Assembly: GCA_002392625.1 (NCBI GenBank)
Contig: DGHJ01000085.1
Coordinates: 1-5,037, forward strand
DNA: 5,037 bases
Origin: Oscillospiraceae bacterium UBA3851
GTDB lineage: Bacteria; Bacillota; Clostridia; Oscillospirales; Oscillospiraceae
Reading direction: 5' to 3'
The number at the start of each line of letters is the position of its first letter. The stretch's first letter is position 1. Below are positions 1 through 5,037 of the stretch, piece by piece. The notes below the pieces were generated by a model that was given only the letters and a program-made list of their open reading frames with translations, was not told the origin of the DNA and searched no databases. The position numbers were made by a program, and so were the translations under genes.

Positions 1-20
1 TGATACGGGCTTTGGAATAT

Positions 21-41
21 GGGGCGCCGGACGGCGTCCCC
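21..41 (-). repeat. GC-rich imperfect hairpin in a 5' leader
   Basis: GGGGCGCC (21-28) and GGCG-T-CCCC (33-41) form an 8-bp stem with one bulged T and a 4-base loop. The stem lies about 40 bases into the transcript predicted from the promoter at 89-117. No T-run follows it on either strand, so it is not an intrinsic terminator as seen here. It could be part of a structured leader or only a by-product of high GC. Confidence 0.4.
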
Positions 42-49
42 CTCCCTCG

Positions 50-86
50 ACAAGGTATCACCCTTTTCTAGGGCTTGATACCTTGT
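50..86 (-). repeat. Large hairpin / inverted repeat at the start of a leftward transcript
   Basis: ACAAGGTATCA (50-60) and TGATACCTTGT (76-86) are perfect 11-bp inverted copies around a 15-base loop. The loop itself contains CCCT (61-64) and AGGG (70-73), which extend the stem by 4 bp past a 2-base bulge. The hairpin falls on the expected start site (about 82) of the minus-strand promoter at 89-117, so it would sit at the very 5' end of the RNA, or act in DNA as a two-half-site operator. There is no T-tract on either side, which argues against a terminator. I do not recognise it as a known riboswitch class. Confidence 0.6.
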
Positions 87-88
87 TC

Positions 89-117
89 AGTGTATCGCAT
101 GGCGGCCAGTTAGTCAA
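89..117 (-). promoter_or_regulatory. Sigma-A-type promoter reading leftward out of the window
   Basis: On the minus strand, TTGACT (112-117) lies exactly 17 bases upstream of TACACT (89-94). That is 5/6 and 4/6 matches to the consensus at ideal spacing. The predicted start is near 82. AT-rich sequence (about 138-163) lies a few tens of bases upstream. The transcript would run off the left edge; its leader contains the hairpins at 50-86 and 21-41, and the gene is not in the window. An inverted GATAC/GTATC pair (77-81, 92-96) overlaps the -10 and start region and could be a repressor site. Confidence 0.6.
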
Positions 118-316
118 CACTACCTCGCCCGTTATTCCGAAATTTTGCGAAAAAATTAACAATCCCCTTCCCTTGTTTTGCCCCAACGGTTTACAGCGCA
201 AAAGGGGACGCGAAAAACTGTCGGTATTTCGGCTGAAATGCGTCCTGCGGCCGCAGCCGTCGCATGCGGCTTCTGCTCCATGCCACCGTGAGACCCGCCC
301 CGGAGACCGGCAGATG
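118..316. other. Intergenic stretch with no supportable gene
   Basis: This is about 200 bases between the leftward promoter and the MITE-like element. Open frames on both strands run into the element and have no ribosome binding site or recognisable protein. Small structures are visible: a perfect 12-bp palindrome CTGCGGCCGCAG (245-256), a 6-bp stem GCCGCA/TGCGGC (250-255, 265-270), and a run of six A/T pairs near 151-156. No convincing terminator for the peptidase gene is found here. Confidence 0.6.
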
Positions 317-340
317 CAAAAGGGCGTGTTGCAAAATGCA
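317..340 (+). repeat. Left terminal inverted repeat of the MITE-like element
   Basis: This 24-bp arm matches the reverse complement of 505-528 without mismatch. The next base outward (G316 against G529) breaks the pairing, which defines the outer boundary. Inside the arm the match stops at position 341. Confidence 0.85.
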
Positions 341-504
341 CATTCCTGTCATTACGAGGCCCTAGCGGGGCCGTGGCAATCCGTTTTCCCCACAATAGGG
401 AGCGGATTCCCACACCATAAGTGAGCGCCCAAATCTTTGATTTGGCTGCGCGAACTTAAGCGTTAGCTGTGACATCGGTCACTGGTTCGGAATGACGGCT
501 ACAA

Positions 505-528
505 TGCATTTTGCAACACGCCCTTTTG
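505..528 (-). repeat. Right terminal inverted repeat of the MITE-like element
   Basis: This 24-bp arm is the exact reverse complement of 317-340. It overlaps a small hairpin, TTTGGC/GCCAAA (525-530 and 540-545, 9-base loop), that abuts the peptidase stop codon. The element boundary and the gene end are therefore nearly contiguous. Confidence 0.85.
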
Positions 529-545
529 GCTGTTTTTGTGCCAAA

Positions 546-2507
546 TCAGCCCCGGTGGTTGTCAAACCAGGCGGTGATCTCGTTCAATCTCTTGAGCCGG
601 TGGGCGGGCTTGCCGCTGCGGCTCAATTCGTGGTTCTCGCCACGGAAGCAGACCATTTTGCTCTCCACCCCGTGGGCAATGAGAGCGGTGAACATCTGGT
701 ACCCCTGGTCCACGGGGCAGCGGTAGTCCTCGAAAGAGTGGATGAACAGCGTGGGCGTCTTCACCCGGTCGGCGTATTTCATGGGGCTGTGCCACCACAG
801 CTTCTCCGGGTCGTCCCACGGGTCCACGGCGTTCTGGTCCTTGACGAACTCCACGCCGATGTCGGACACGCCGTAGAAGGAGAACCAGTTGGAGATGGAC
901 CGCTGGCTGGCGCAGGCCCGGAACCGGTCCGTGTGGCCGATGATCCAGTTGGTCATGAAGCCGCCGTAGGAGCCGCCGGTCTCGAAGAGGTTGCCCTCGT
1001 CCATGGCGGGATACGCCGCCAGCGCCGCGTCGCAGAAGGCCATGAGATCGTCAAAGTCCACGGTGCCGTACTTGCCCCGGATGTCCATGAACGCGCCCCG
1101 GCCGTCGGAGCCGGTGGGGTTGCAGAAGATGACAAAGTAGCCCTTCCCCGCCCAGTACTGCATCTCGTGGTAGAACACGGGGCCGTAGACCGTCTTAGGG
1201 CCGCCGTGGACGTCGAAGATCACGGGGTATTTCCTGGCCGGATCGTAGTCCACGGGCTTGAGGACGAAGCCGTGGACCTCGTAGCCGTCACGCTCCACGT
1301 TCAGCCTCTCCGGCAAGGCCACGTACCTGTCACGCAGGGCGGCCTCGTTGAAGCGGCTGAGCATTTTGCCGCGGCCGTCGTAAAGCTCCTGGGCCTTCAT
1401 ATCGTAGAGGCCCACCAGCAGCAGCTGATCGCCGCAGATATCGAAGCAATCCACGGACCCCTCGCGGTCGACGACGGGGGTGATGACGCCATCTTCCAGC
1501 TTGAAGAGCTTGGCGCTGTCGAACCGGGTGGAGATGAAGTAGCAGACGTCGCCCACCATCTTCAGGCTGCGGCCGCCGCCGTAGCGGACGTCGGAGCCCA
1601 CAGAGGAGCCGACGGACTCCCCGTGGCGGGCGTAGAGCGTCAGCGCGCCGGAATCGGGGTCCAGCTTGTAAAAGTCGGTGTCGGTGTTGAGACCAAAGCG
1701 GTTGTCGGAGGCCAGCACCAGCAGGAAGCTGTCGCCCACCTCGAAGCCACCCAGGGTGAAATGCTCACTGTCGGCGGCCAGGCGGCGCGTCTCGCCGCTC
1801 TCCAGCTCCATGCGCCACAGCGCCGTGGTGCCGGTCATGGACAGCAGGGGCTGCACCGGCGTGGTCATGTAATAGGCCGTCGCACCGTCGGCGCTGAGCT
1901 TCACGTCAAAGACGTTGACGTTCTCCTCCGTCAGGCGGCGCAGCTTTTTGCGCCGCGCGTCGTAGCGGAACAGAGATATGTAGGCGCCCTTGGTATAGGT
2001 GGCGCCGTTCCACCACCAGGGCACCTGGGCGATCTCCTCATAGTCCTCGTTCTCCTTGCGGTGCTTTGCAAAGGCGGAGAGCAGCTTTTTGTCGCCGGTA
2101 TACAGCTCCTCAAAGCCGGGGAAGGTTCGGCCCTCCACCAGCAGATCGCCGCCGGGCAGGGGCAGGACGCGGGACACGGGGATAGGGAAGGTATAGGCCA
2201 GCTCCGCCTCGCCGCCGCTGAGGGAAATGCGGTACCAGCGGCTGGCCAGCTTGTTCTCGTCGTCCTCCTCCCGCTTGCCGGGAAAGAGGATGGTGTCCTC
2301 GTCCAGATAGCGGAAGCTGCTCTCCTTGCCGAAGGAGGTCAGGCGGCGGTTTTTGCCGTCACGGCGGAGGTAAATAAAAGAGCGGTAGTCGTTCTTTTTG
2401 CGGTCCGCCTCGGTCACCACGAAGCAGGCGGTCTTCCCCTCCGGGGAGAAGGTCACGTCGGAGAGGTATTTCAGCCGGAAAACATCATCCACAGCGATGG
2501 GGCGCAT
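546..2507 (-). CDS. S9-family serine peptidase (prolyl oligopeptidase / acylaminoacyl-peptidase type)
   Basis: This 653-residue enzyme is predicted to cleave short peptides in the cytosol, as expected for family S9 (COG1506-like). No signal peptide or membrane segment is seen. Residues 1 to about 395 have the repeated beta-strand pattern of a propeller that would gate access to the active site. Residues from about 400 to the end are an alpha/beta hydrolase domain. Visible catalytic features are HGGP (434-437, oxyanion region), the nucleophile Ser513 in GGSYGGF, Asp594 in EDYRCP and His626 in GENHE, so the triad is complete. The length is normal for bacterial S9 enzymes. The frame is open upstream to 2633, but the ATG at 2507 is chosen because AGAAAGG precedes it by 10 bases and the promoter lies downstream of the longer start. 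The gene has its own promoter and is separated from the EF-G-like gene by a terminator. Exact substrate (dipeptidyl, acylaminoacyl or oligopeptide) cannot be told from sequence. Confidence 0.93.
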   Translation of the reverse strand: MRPIAVDDVFRLKYLSDVTFSPEGKTACFVVTEADRKKNDYRSFIYLRRDGKNRRLTSFGKESSFRYLDEDTILFPGKREEDDENKLASRWYRISLSGGEAELAYTFPIPVSRVLPLPGGDLLVEGRTFPGFEELYTGDKKLLSAFAKHRKENEDYEEIAQVPWWWNGATYTKGAYISLFRYDARRKKLRRLTEENVNVFDVKLSADGATAYYMTTPVQPLLSMTGTTALWRMELESGETRRLAADSEHFTLGGFEVGDSFLLVLASDNRFGLNTDTDFYKLDPDSGALTLYARHGESVGSSVGSDVRYGGGRSLKMVGDVCYFISTRFDSAKLFKLEDGVITPVVDREGSVDCFDICGDQLLLVGLYDMKAQELYDGRGKMLSRFNEAALRDRYVALPERLNVERDGYEVHGFVLKPVDYDPARKYPVIFDVHGGPKTVYGPVFYHEMQYWAGKGYFVIFCNPTGSDGRGAFMDIRGKYGTVDFDDLMAFCDAALAAYPAMDEGNLFETGGSYGGFMTNWIIGHTDRFRACASQRSISNWFSFYGVSDIGVEFVKDQNAVDPWDDPEKLWWHSPMKYADRVKTPTLFIHSFEDYRCPVDQGYQMFTALIAHGVESKMVCFRGENHELSRSGKPAHRLKRLNEITAWFDNHRG

Positions 2508-2517
2508 GGGAACACAT

Positions 2518-2524
2518 CCTTTCT
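2518..2524 (-). promoter_or_regulatory. Ribosome binding site of the S9 peptidase
   Basis: AGAAAGG on the minus strand lies 10 bases before the ATG at 2507. No comparable site precedes the upstream in-frame ATG at 2633, so this site decides the start codon. Confidence 0.8.
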
Positions 2525-2540
2525 GTTTTTCTCTGATGGC

Positions 2541-2569
2541 ATTATACAATACGTTTCCGCAGGGCGCAA
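2541..2569 (-). promoter_or_regulatory. Promoter of the S9 peptidase gene
   Basis: On the minus strand, a perfect -10 TATAAT (2541-2546) lies 17 bases downstream of TTGCGC (2564-2569), a weak -35 that keeps the important TTG. The predicted start is near 2534, giving a leader of about 27 bases that contains the ribosome binding site. The AT-rich -10 stands out sharply from the surrounding GC-rich sequence. Confidence 0.65.
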
Positions 2570-2579
2570 GGACGGAAAA

Positions 2580-2603
2580 GGGGCGGGCACAGAGGCCCGT
2601 CCC
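2580..2603. repeat. GC-rich 9-bp hairpin mini-repeat
   Basis: GGGGCGGGC (2580-2588) pairs with GCCCGTCCC (2595-2603) over 9 bp, including one G-U pair, around a 6-base loop. On the minus strand it is followed by CTTTTCC, a short T-run, so it might act as a weak backup terminator for the EF-G-like gene. It begins about 10 bases upstream of the peptidase -35. From memory, its TGTAGGGACGGGC... form resembles small GC-rich intergenic repeats common in clostridial genomes. Confidence 0.55.
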
Positions 2604-2653
2604 TACAGCAGAAAACGGAACGCAATGCGCCATGCCGGGGCGGATTTTTATAG

Positions 2654-2685
2654 AAAAAGGACCGCTGCGAAGGCAGCGGTCCTTT
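2654..2685 (-). terminator. Intrinsic terminator of the EF-G-like gene
   Basis: AAAGGACCGCTGC (2656-2668) and its exact complement (2673-2685) form a perfect 13-bp stem with a 4-base loop. On the minus strand it is followed directly by TTTTTC and an AT-rich tail. It starts 20 bases after the TAA stop, so it ends the EF-G-like unit before the peptidase promoter. On the plus strand it is followed only by TTT within the stem and would work poorly. Confidence 0.92.
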
Positions 2686-2705
2686 CACGACAGGTCGGTA
2701 TTCGA

Positions 2706-4769
2706 TTACTCGGCTTCCTGCAGAGCCTTGGCCTCGGCAATAGCCTTCTCCTGGGCCGCGGCGGGGCAATCCTCATAGCGGACGAAGTTGAAGGTGAACA
2801 CACCGCGGGACTGGGTCATGGAGCGCAGGTCGATGGCGTAGGACATCATCTCGGCCATGGGCACCTCGGCCTCCAGCACGGTCTCGCCGTCGCCGGTGGG
2901 GTTCATGCCCATGACGCGGCCGCGGCGCTTGTTCAGGTCGCCCATGACGTCGCCCACGTAGTTATCGGGCACGGTGACCTTCAGCTCGCCGATGGGCTCC
3001 ATCAGCACGGGCCTGGCCTCAGGCAGCGCGGCCTTGAAGGCCATGTTGGCAGCCACCTTGAAGGCGATTTCGGAGGAGTCCACGGGGTGGTAGGAGCCGT
3101 CGATCAGGGTGGCCTTCAGGAACACCACGGGATAGCCGGCCAGAACGCCGCTCAGGCAGCTCTCGCGCAGGCCCTTCTCCACGGCGGGGAAGTAGTTCTT
3201 GGGCACGGAGCCGCCGAACACGGCCTCCTCAAAGATCATGTCCTCCTGCTCGGTCTGGGGCTCGAAGACGATGACGACGTCGCCGAACTGGCCGCTGCCG
3301 CCGGTCTGCTTCTTGAAGCGGGCGTGCTTCTCCACCTTGCTGCGGATCTTCTCGCGATAGGGAACGCGGGGAGTGGACAGTTCGGTCTCCACGCCGAAGC
3401 GGGACTTCAGCTTGGCGCACAGCACGTCGATCTGAATGTCGCCGGCGCCGGAGATGACCACCTGATGGGTCTCGGCGTTGTTGGTGACGCGGAAGGTAGG
3501 ATCCTCCTCGTTCAGCTTGTTCAGGCCGGTGCCCACCTTCTCGACCTCCTGCTTGGTCTTGGGGGCGATGGCGCGCTCATAGCAGGGCTGGGGATAATCC
3601 ATGCCGGCCAGCTTGACGATGGCCTTGGGATCGCACAGGGTGTCGCCGGTGCGGACGCGGTCCATCTTGCCGATGGCGCCGATGTCGCCGCAGCAGATCT
3701 CCTTGGTCTCCTCGCCCTTCTTGCCCTTCATGAAGTACAGGCGGCCCAGCTTCTCGGTGTTGCCGGTGGTGGTGTTGTACAGGGACATGTCGCTGGTGAC
3801 CTTGCCGCGGATCACCTTGATCATGGAGTACTTGCCGTACTGATCGGAAATGGTCTTGAACACGATGGCGGCGGTGGGGCCGTTGGGATCCAGGGCCACC
3901 TCCACGGCGTTGCCGTCGTCATCCTGGGCGGTCTCGGCGGGCATATCGGTGGCCACGGGCACCAGGTCCAGAATGGTCTGCATCAGCATCTCCACGCCCA
4001 GGCCGGTGACGGCGGAGCCGCACAGCACGGGGCAGATGCTGCCGTCGCGCACGCCGATCTTCAGGCCCTTGGCGATGTCCTCGGCGGACAGCTCCATGGT
4101 GTCGAAGAACTTCTCCATCAGCTCCTCATCGGCGCCGGCGGCGTTCTCCATCAGCTCAGCGCGCAGGCCCTCCACCTCGTCGGCCATGGCGGCGGGAATG
4201 GGGCACTCAGCGACCTTGCCGCCCTTGACCTCATAGGCCTTGTTGTGCAGCAGATCCACGATGGCGGTAACGGCCTTGTTGCCGTCCACCAGGGGAGCCA
4301 CGATGGGGGTAATGGTCTGGCCGAACTTGTTCTTCAGGGCGTCCAGGCAGGTGTTGTAGTCGGAGTTGGCCTCCTCGGTGCGGTTGATGAAGATCATGCG
4401 GGGCTTGCTGCCCAGCATCTTCCAGCTGCGCTCGATACCCACGGACAGGCCGTCCTTGGCGGCGCCCACCAGCACGGCGCACTCGGCGGCGCGGATGGCG
4501 GACAGGGCCTCGCCGGAGAAGTCGAAGTTGCCGGGGGCGTCCATCACGTTGATCTTTACGCCCTTGTAATTCACGGGGGCAAAGGCCAGCGAGATGGAGA
4601 TCTGGCGCTTGATCTCCTCAGCGTCGTAGTCGCAGGTGGTGTTGCCGTCGGCGGGGCGGCCCAGACGGTCGGTGCCCTTGGTCATAAACAGCATCTGCTC
4701 GGCAAGAGACGTCTTGCCGGAGCCGCCGTGACCCAGCAGCGCAATGTTGCGGATATCGTTGGCAGTCAT
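2706..4769 (-). CDS. EF-G-like translational GTPase (FusA2/EF-G-2-type paralogue)
   Basis: This 687-residue protein has the full EF-G layout. The G domain (about 1-275) has P-loop GHGGSGKT (13-20), switch I RQISIS (55-60), switch II DAPGNFDF (77-84), NRTE (129-132) at the NKxD site and GSAV (251-254). Domain II is about 297-380, domain III about 392-462 with EEDPTFRV (421-428), domain IV about 465-585 with GGSGQFGDV (490-498) and YHPVDSSEIAFK (560-571), and domain V about 586-665 with GDLNKRRGRV (610-619). The role is presumably ribosome-bound GTP hydrolysis in the cytosol. Several hallmarks of housekeeping EF-G differ: Asn81 for the switch II His, Arg/Glu in NKxD, GDIQID for GELHLE, and Asp497 where EF-G has His. 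I therefore call it a divergent paralogue; its true function (translocation, ribosome recycling, stress) is not shown. The ATG at 4769 is chosen over the in-frame ATG at 4790 because AAGGGAG lies before it and family members begin close to the P-loop. The frame is intact with no sign of decay. Confidence 0.93.
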   Translation of the reverse strand: MTANDIRNIALLGHGGSGKTSLAEQMLFMTKGTDRLGRPADGNTTCDYDAEEIKRQISISLAFAPVNYKGVKINVMDAPGNFDFSGEALSAIRAAECAVLVGAAKDGLSVGIERSWKMLGSKPRMIFINRTEEANSDYNTCLDALKNKFGQTITPIVAPLVDGNKAVTAIVDLLHNKAYEVKGGKVAECPIPAAMADEVEGLRAELMENAAGADEELMEKFFDTMELSAEDIAKGLKIGVRDGSICPVLCGSAVTGLGVEMLMQTILDLVPVATDMPAETAQDDDGNAVEVALDPNGPTAAIVFKTISDQYGKYSMIKVIRGKVTSDMSLYNTTTGNTEKLGRLYFMKGKKGEETKEICCGDIGAIGKMDRVRTGDTLCDPKAIVKLAGMDYPQPCYERAIAPKTKQEVEKVGTGLNKLNEEDPTFRVTNNAETHQVVISGAGDIQIDVLCAKLKSRFGVETELSTPRVPYREKIRSKVEKHARFKKQTGGSGQFGDVVIVFEPQTEQEDMIFEEAVFGGSVPKNYFPAVEKGLRESCLSGVLAGYPVVFLKATLIDGSYHPVDSSEIAFKVAANMAFKAALPEARPVLMEPIGELKVTVPDNYVGDVMGDLNKRRGRVMGMNPTGDGETVLEAEVPMAEMMSYAIDLRSMTQSRGVFTFNFVRYEDCPAAAQEKAIAEAKALQEAE

Positions 4770-4780
4770 AGTATCAGTTT

Positions 4781-4787
4781 CTCCCTT
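4781..4787 (-). promoter_or_regulatory. Ribosome binding site of the EF-G-like gene
   Basis: AAGGGAG on the minus strand ends 11 bases before the ATG at 4769. The alternative ATG at 4790 is preceded only by CTGACAGAAA and would place this ribosome binding site inside the coding region, so 4769 is preferred. Confidence 0.8.
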
Positions 4788-4799
4788 CATTTTCTGTCA

Positions 4800-4815
4800 G
4801 CGCACATCAGTGCGC
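4800..4815 (-). promoter_or_regulatory. Compact hairpin in the 5' leader of the EF-G-like gene
   Basis: GCGCAC (4800-4805) and GTGCGC (4810-4815) form a perfect 6-bp, all strong-pair stem with a 4-base loop. It lies between the predicted start site (about 4827) and the ribosome binding site, about 12 bases upstream of the latter. It may stabilise the mRNA 5' end or bind a protein. No T-run follows, so it is not a terminator. Confidence 0.5.
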
Positions 4816-4833
4816 AAATTGCTCAACATACGG

Positions 4834-4862
4834 ATTATATACTATTTTTCCAAGCCTGACAA
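4834..4862 (-). promoter_or_regulatory. Strong promoter of the EF-G-like gene
   Basis: On the minus strand, TTGTCA (4857-4862) is spaced 17 bases from a perfect TATAAT (4834-4839): 5/6 and 6/6 matches at ideal spacing. The spacer is AT-rich. The predicted start near 4827 gives a leader of about 58 bases. This is the best promoter in the window and predicts substantial expression. Confidence 0.8.
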
Positions 4863-4917
4863 CTACATTTTTTCACCCAACCGCAGTTTTTCGCCAGATA
4901 TTTTTGCATTTTGGGAG

Positions 4918-4949
4918 AAAAACGGCTGCGGAGCTGAGGCTCCGCAGCC
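4918..4949 (-). terminator. Intrinsic terminator of an upstream unit outside the window
   Basis: GGCTGCGGAGC (4924-4934) and GCTCCGCAGCC (4939-4949) form a perfect 11-bp stem with loop TGAG. On the minus strand it is followed by GTTTTTC. It ends leftward transcription from beyond position 5037 and insulates the EF-G-like promoter, which lies about 55 bases downstream. A second, shorter pairing CAGCC/GGCTG (4945-4949, 4953-4957) overlaps its outer arm. Confidence 0.85.
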
Positions 4950-5001
4950 ACAGGCTGTCAAAAAAGTCTGTAAAGCGTTGGTTCTCGGAAAGGAAGATAG
5001 T

Positions 5002-5032
5002 CTGAAAGAAACCCATCAGGGGTGTCTTTCAG
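5002..5032. repeat. Palindromic hairpin near the right edge
   Basis: CTGAAAGA (5002-5009) pairs with TCTTTCAG (5025-5032). After one A-G mismatch, ACCC (5011-5014) pairs with GGGT (5020-5023) around a 5-base loop. There is no T-tract on the minus strand, and the plus-strand side is cut by the window edge. No gene is supportable in 4950-5037: minus-strand frames here are short, interrupted by stops, or run through the terminator. Confidence 0.6.
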
Positions 5033-5037
5033 CTATT

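Larger units (their letters stand above)
317..528. mobile_element. MITE-like non-coding element, 212 bp, perfect 24-bp terminal inverted repeats
   Basis: The two ends are exact reverse complements for 24 bases (317-340 and 505-528), starting CAAAAGGGCG at the left end and finishing CGCCCTTTTG at the right. The interior carries no plausible ORF but several hairpins: GGCCC/GGGCC (358-372); AATCCG with CGGATT (379-384, 403-408), flanked by CCC/GGG; CCAAATC/GATTTGG (429-445), extended by GCGC arms (425-428, 448-451); and GTGAC/GTCAC (469-482). A subterminal inverted pair GTCATT (349-354) and AATGAC (491-496) adds a second nested layer. The segment from GTCATTACGAG to GGCAATCC resembles, from memory, intergenic repeats of the GTCATTGCGAG...GGCAATC type. 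No clear target-site duplication is visible. The element ends 17 bases before the peptidase stop codon, so leftward transcripts from that gene would enter it. An alternative reading is a large structured bidirectional terminator or a non-mobile palindromic repeat. Confidence 0.65.

Noticed and set aside
50..86. Hairpin as an intrinsic terminator
   Set aside because: There is no T-run after the stem on either strand, and it overlaps the predicted start site of a promoter.
170..215. Possible peptidase terminator formed by TTTTGC/GCAAAA and CCC/GGG arms
   Set aside because: The stem is short and interrupted, and the only T-run is more than 15 bases beyond it, too far for intrinsic termination.
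156..413. 85-codon minus-strand frame in the left region
   Set aside because: It starts inside the MITE-like element, has no ribosome binding site and no recognisable domain, and overlaps the other spurious frame.
83..424. 113-codon plus-strand frame in the left region
   Set aside because: There is no ribosome binding site and no family resemblance. It runs from the leader hairpin into the MITE-like element, so it spans unrelated structures.
2508..2633. N-terminal extension of the S9 peptidase to the ATG at 2633
   Set aside because: The extension covers the promoter and the GC-rich hairpin, has no ribosome binding site, and the added residues do not look like a signal peptide. The ATG at 2507 has a good site.
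4770..4790. Start of the EF-G-like gene at the ATG at 4790
   Set aside because: It would put the AAGGGAG ribosome binding site inside the gene and has none of its own. The ATG at 4769 fits the family start.
492..4859. 1455-codon open frame on the plus strand
   Set aside because: It is the exact antisense register of two well-supported genes and the gap between them. Its protein is low-complexity Ala/Gly/Val/Leu/His-rich sequence, it starts inside the MITE-like element, and it has no ribosome binding site.
4871..5020. 46-residue minus-strand frame starting with ATG near 5018 through the terminator
   Set aside because: It has no ribosome binding site, reads straight through the terminator hairpin, and has no recognisable domain. 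Another frame ending near 4960 is cut by a stop at 5033-5035.

Overview
The window is about 5 kb of GC-rich bacterial DNA. It carries two complete genes, both on the minus strand, set in well-formed intergenic regions. The two proteins and the high-GC, clostridial-style signals (AGGAG-type ribosome binding sites, sigma-A promoters, strong intrinsic terminators, small GC-rich intergenic repeats) suggest a gut-type Oscillospiraceae (Flavonifractor/Oscillibacter/Lawsonibacter-like). That assignment is inference from protein style and composition, not from a database match.

Reading from right to left, the direction of transcription: the right edge (4950-5037) holds a palindromic hairpin and no supportable gene. 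A strong minus-strand terminator (4918-4949) ends an upstream unit outside the window. Next come a near-consensus promoter (TTGTCA-17-TATAAT), a short 5' leader with a compact hairpin, and a 687-residue EF-G-like translational GTPase (2706-4769). This protein has the five-domain EF-G architecture but changed G-domain motifs: Asn where EF-G has the switch II His, and NRTE in place of NKxD. It therefore looks like a FusA2/EF-G-2-type paralogue rather than the housekeeping factor. A 13-bp terminator hairpin closes this unit.

A second unit follows, with its own promoter (TTGCGC-17-TATAAT) and a GC-rich mini-repeat just upstream of it. It encodes a 653-residue cytosolic S9-family (prolyl oligopeptidase-like) serine peptidase (546-2507) with an intact Ser513/Asp594/His626 triad. 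The two genes are separate transcription units, and nothing in the sequence ties their functions together.

The left 545 bases contain no believable gene but are the least ordinary part of the window. Seventeen bases after the peptidase stop codon lies a 212-bp MITE-like element (317-528) with perfect 24-bp terminal inverted repeats and several nested hairpins. Further left, a good minus-strand promoter (TTGACT-17-TACACT, 89-117) fires out of the window. Its transcript would begin in or beside a large hairpin (50-86), and alternating GATAC/GTATC motifs surround the start site. That leader could be an operator cluster or an RNA switch; the gene it controls lies outside the window. I see no CRISPR array, tRNA, rRNA or defence system.
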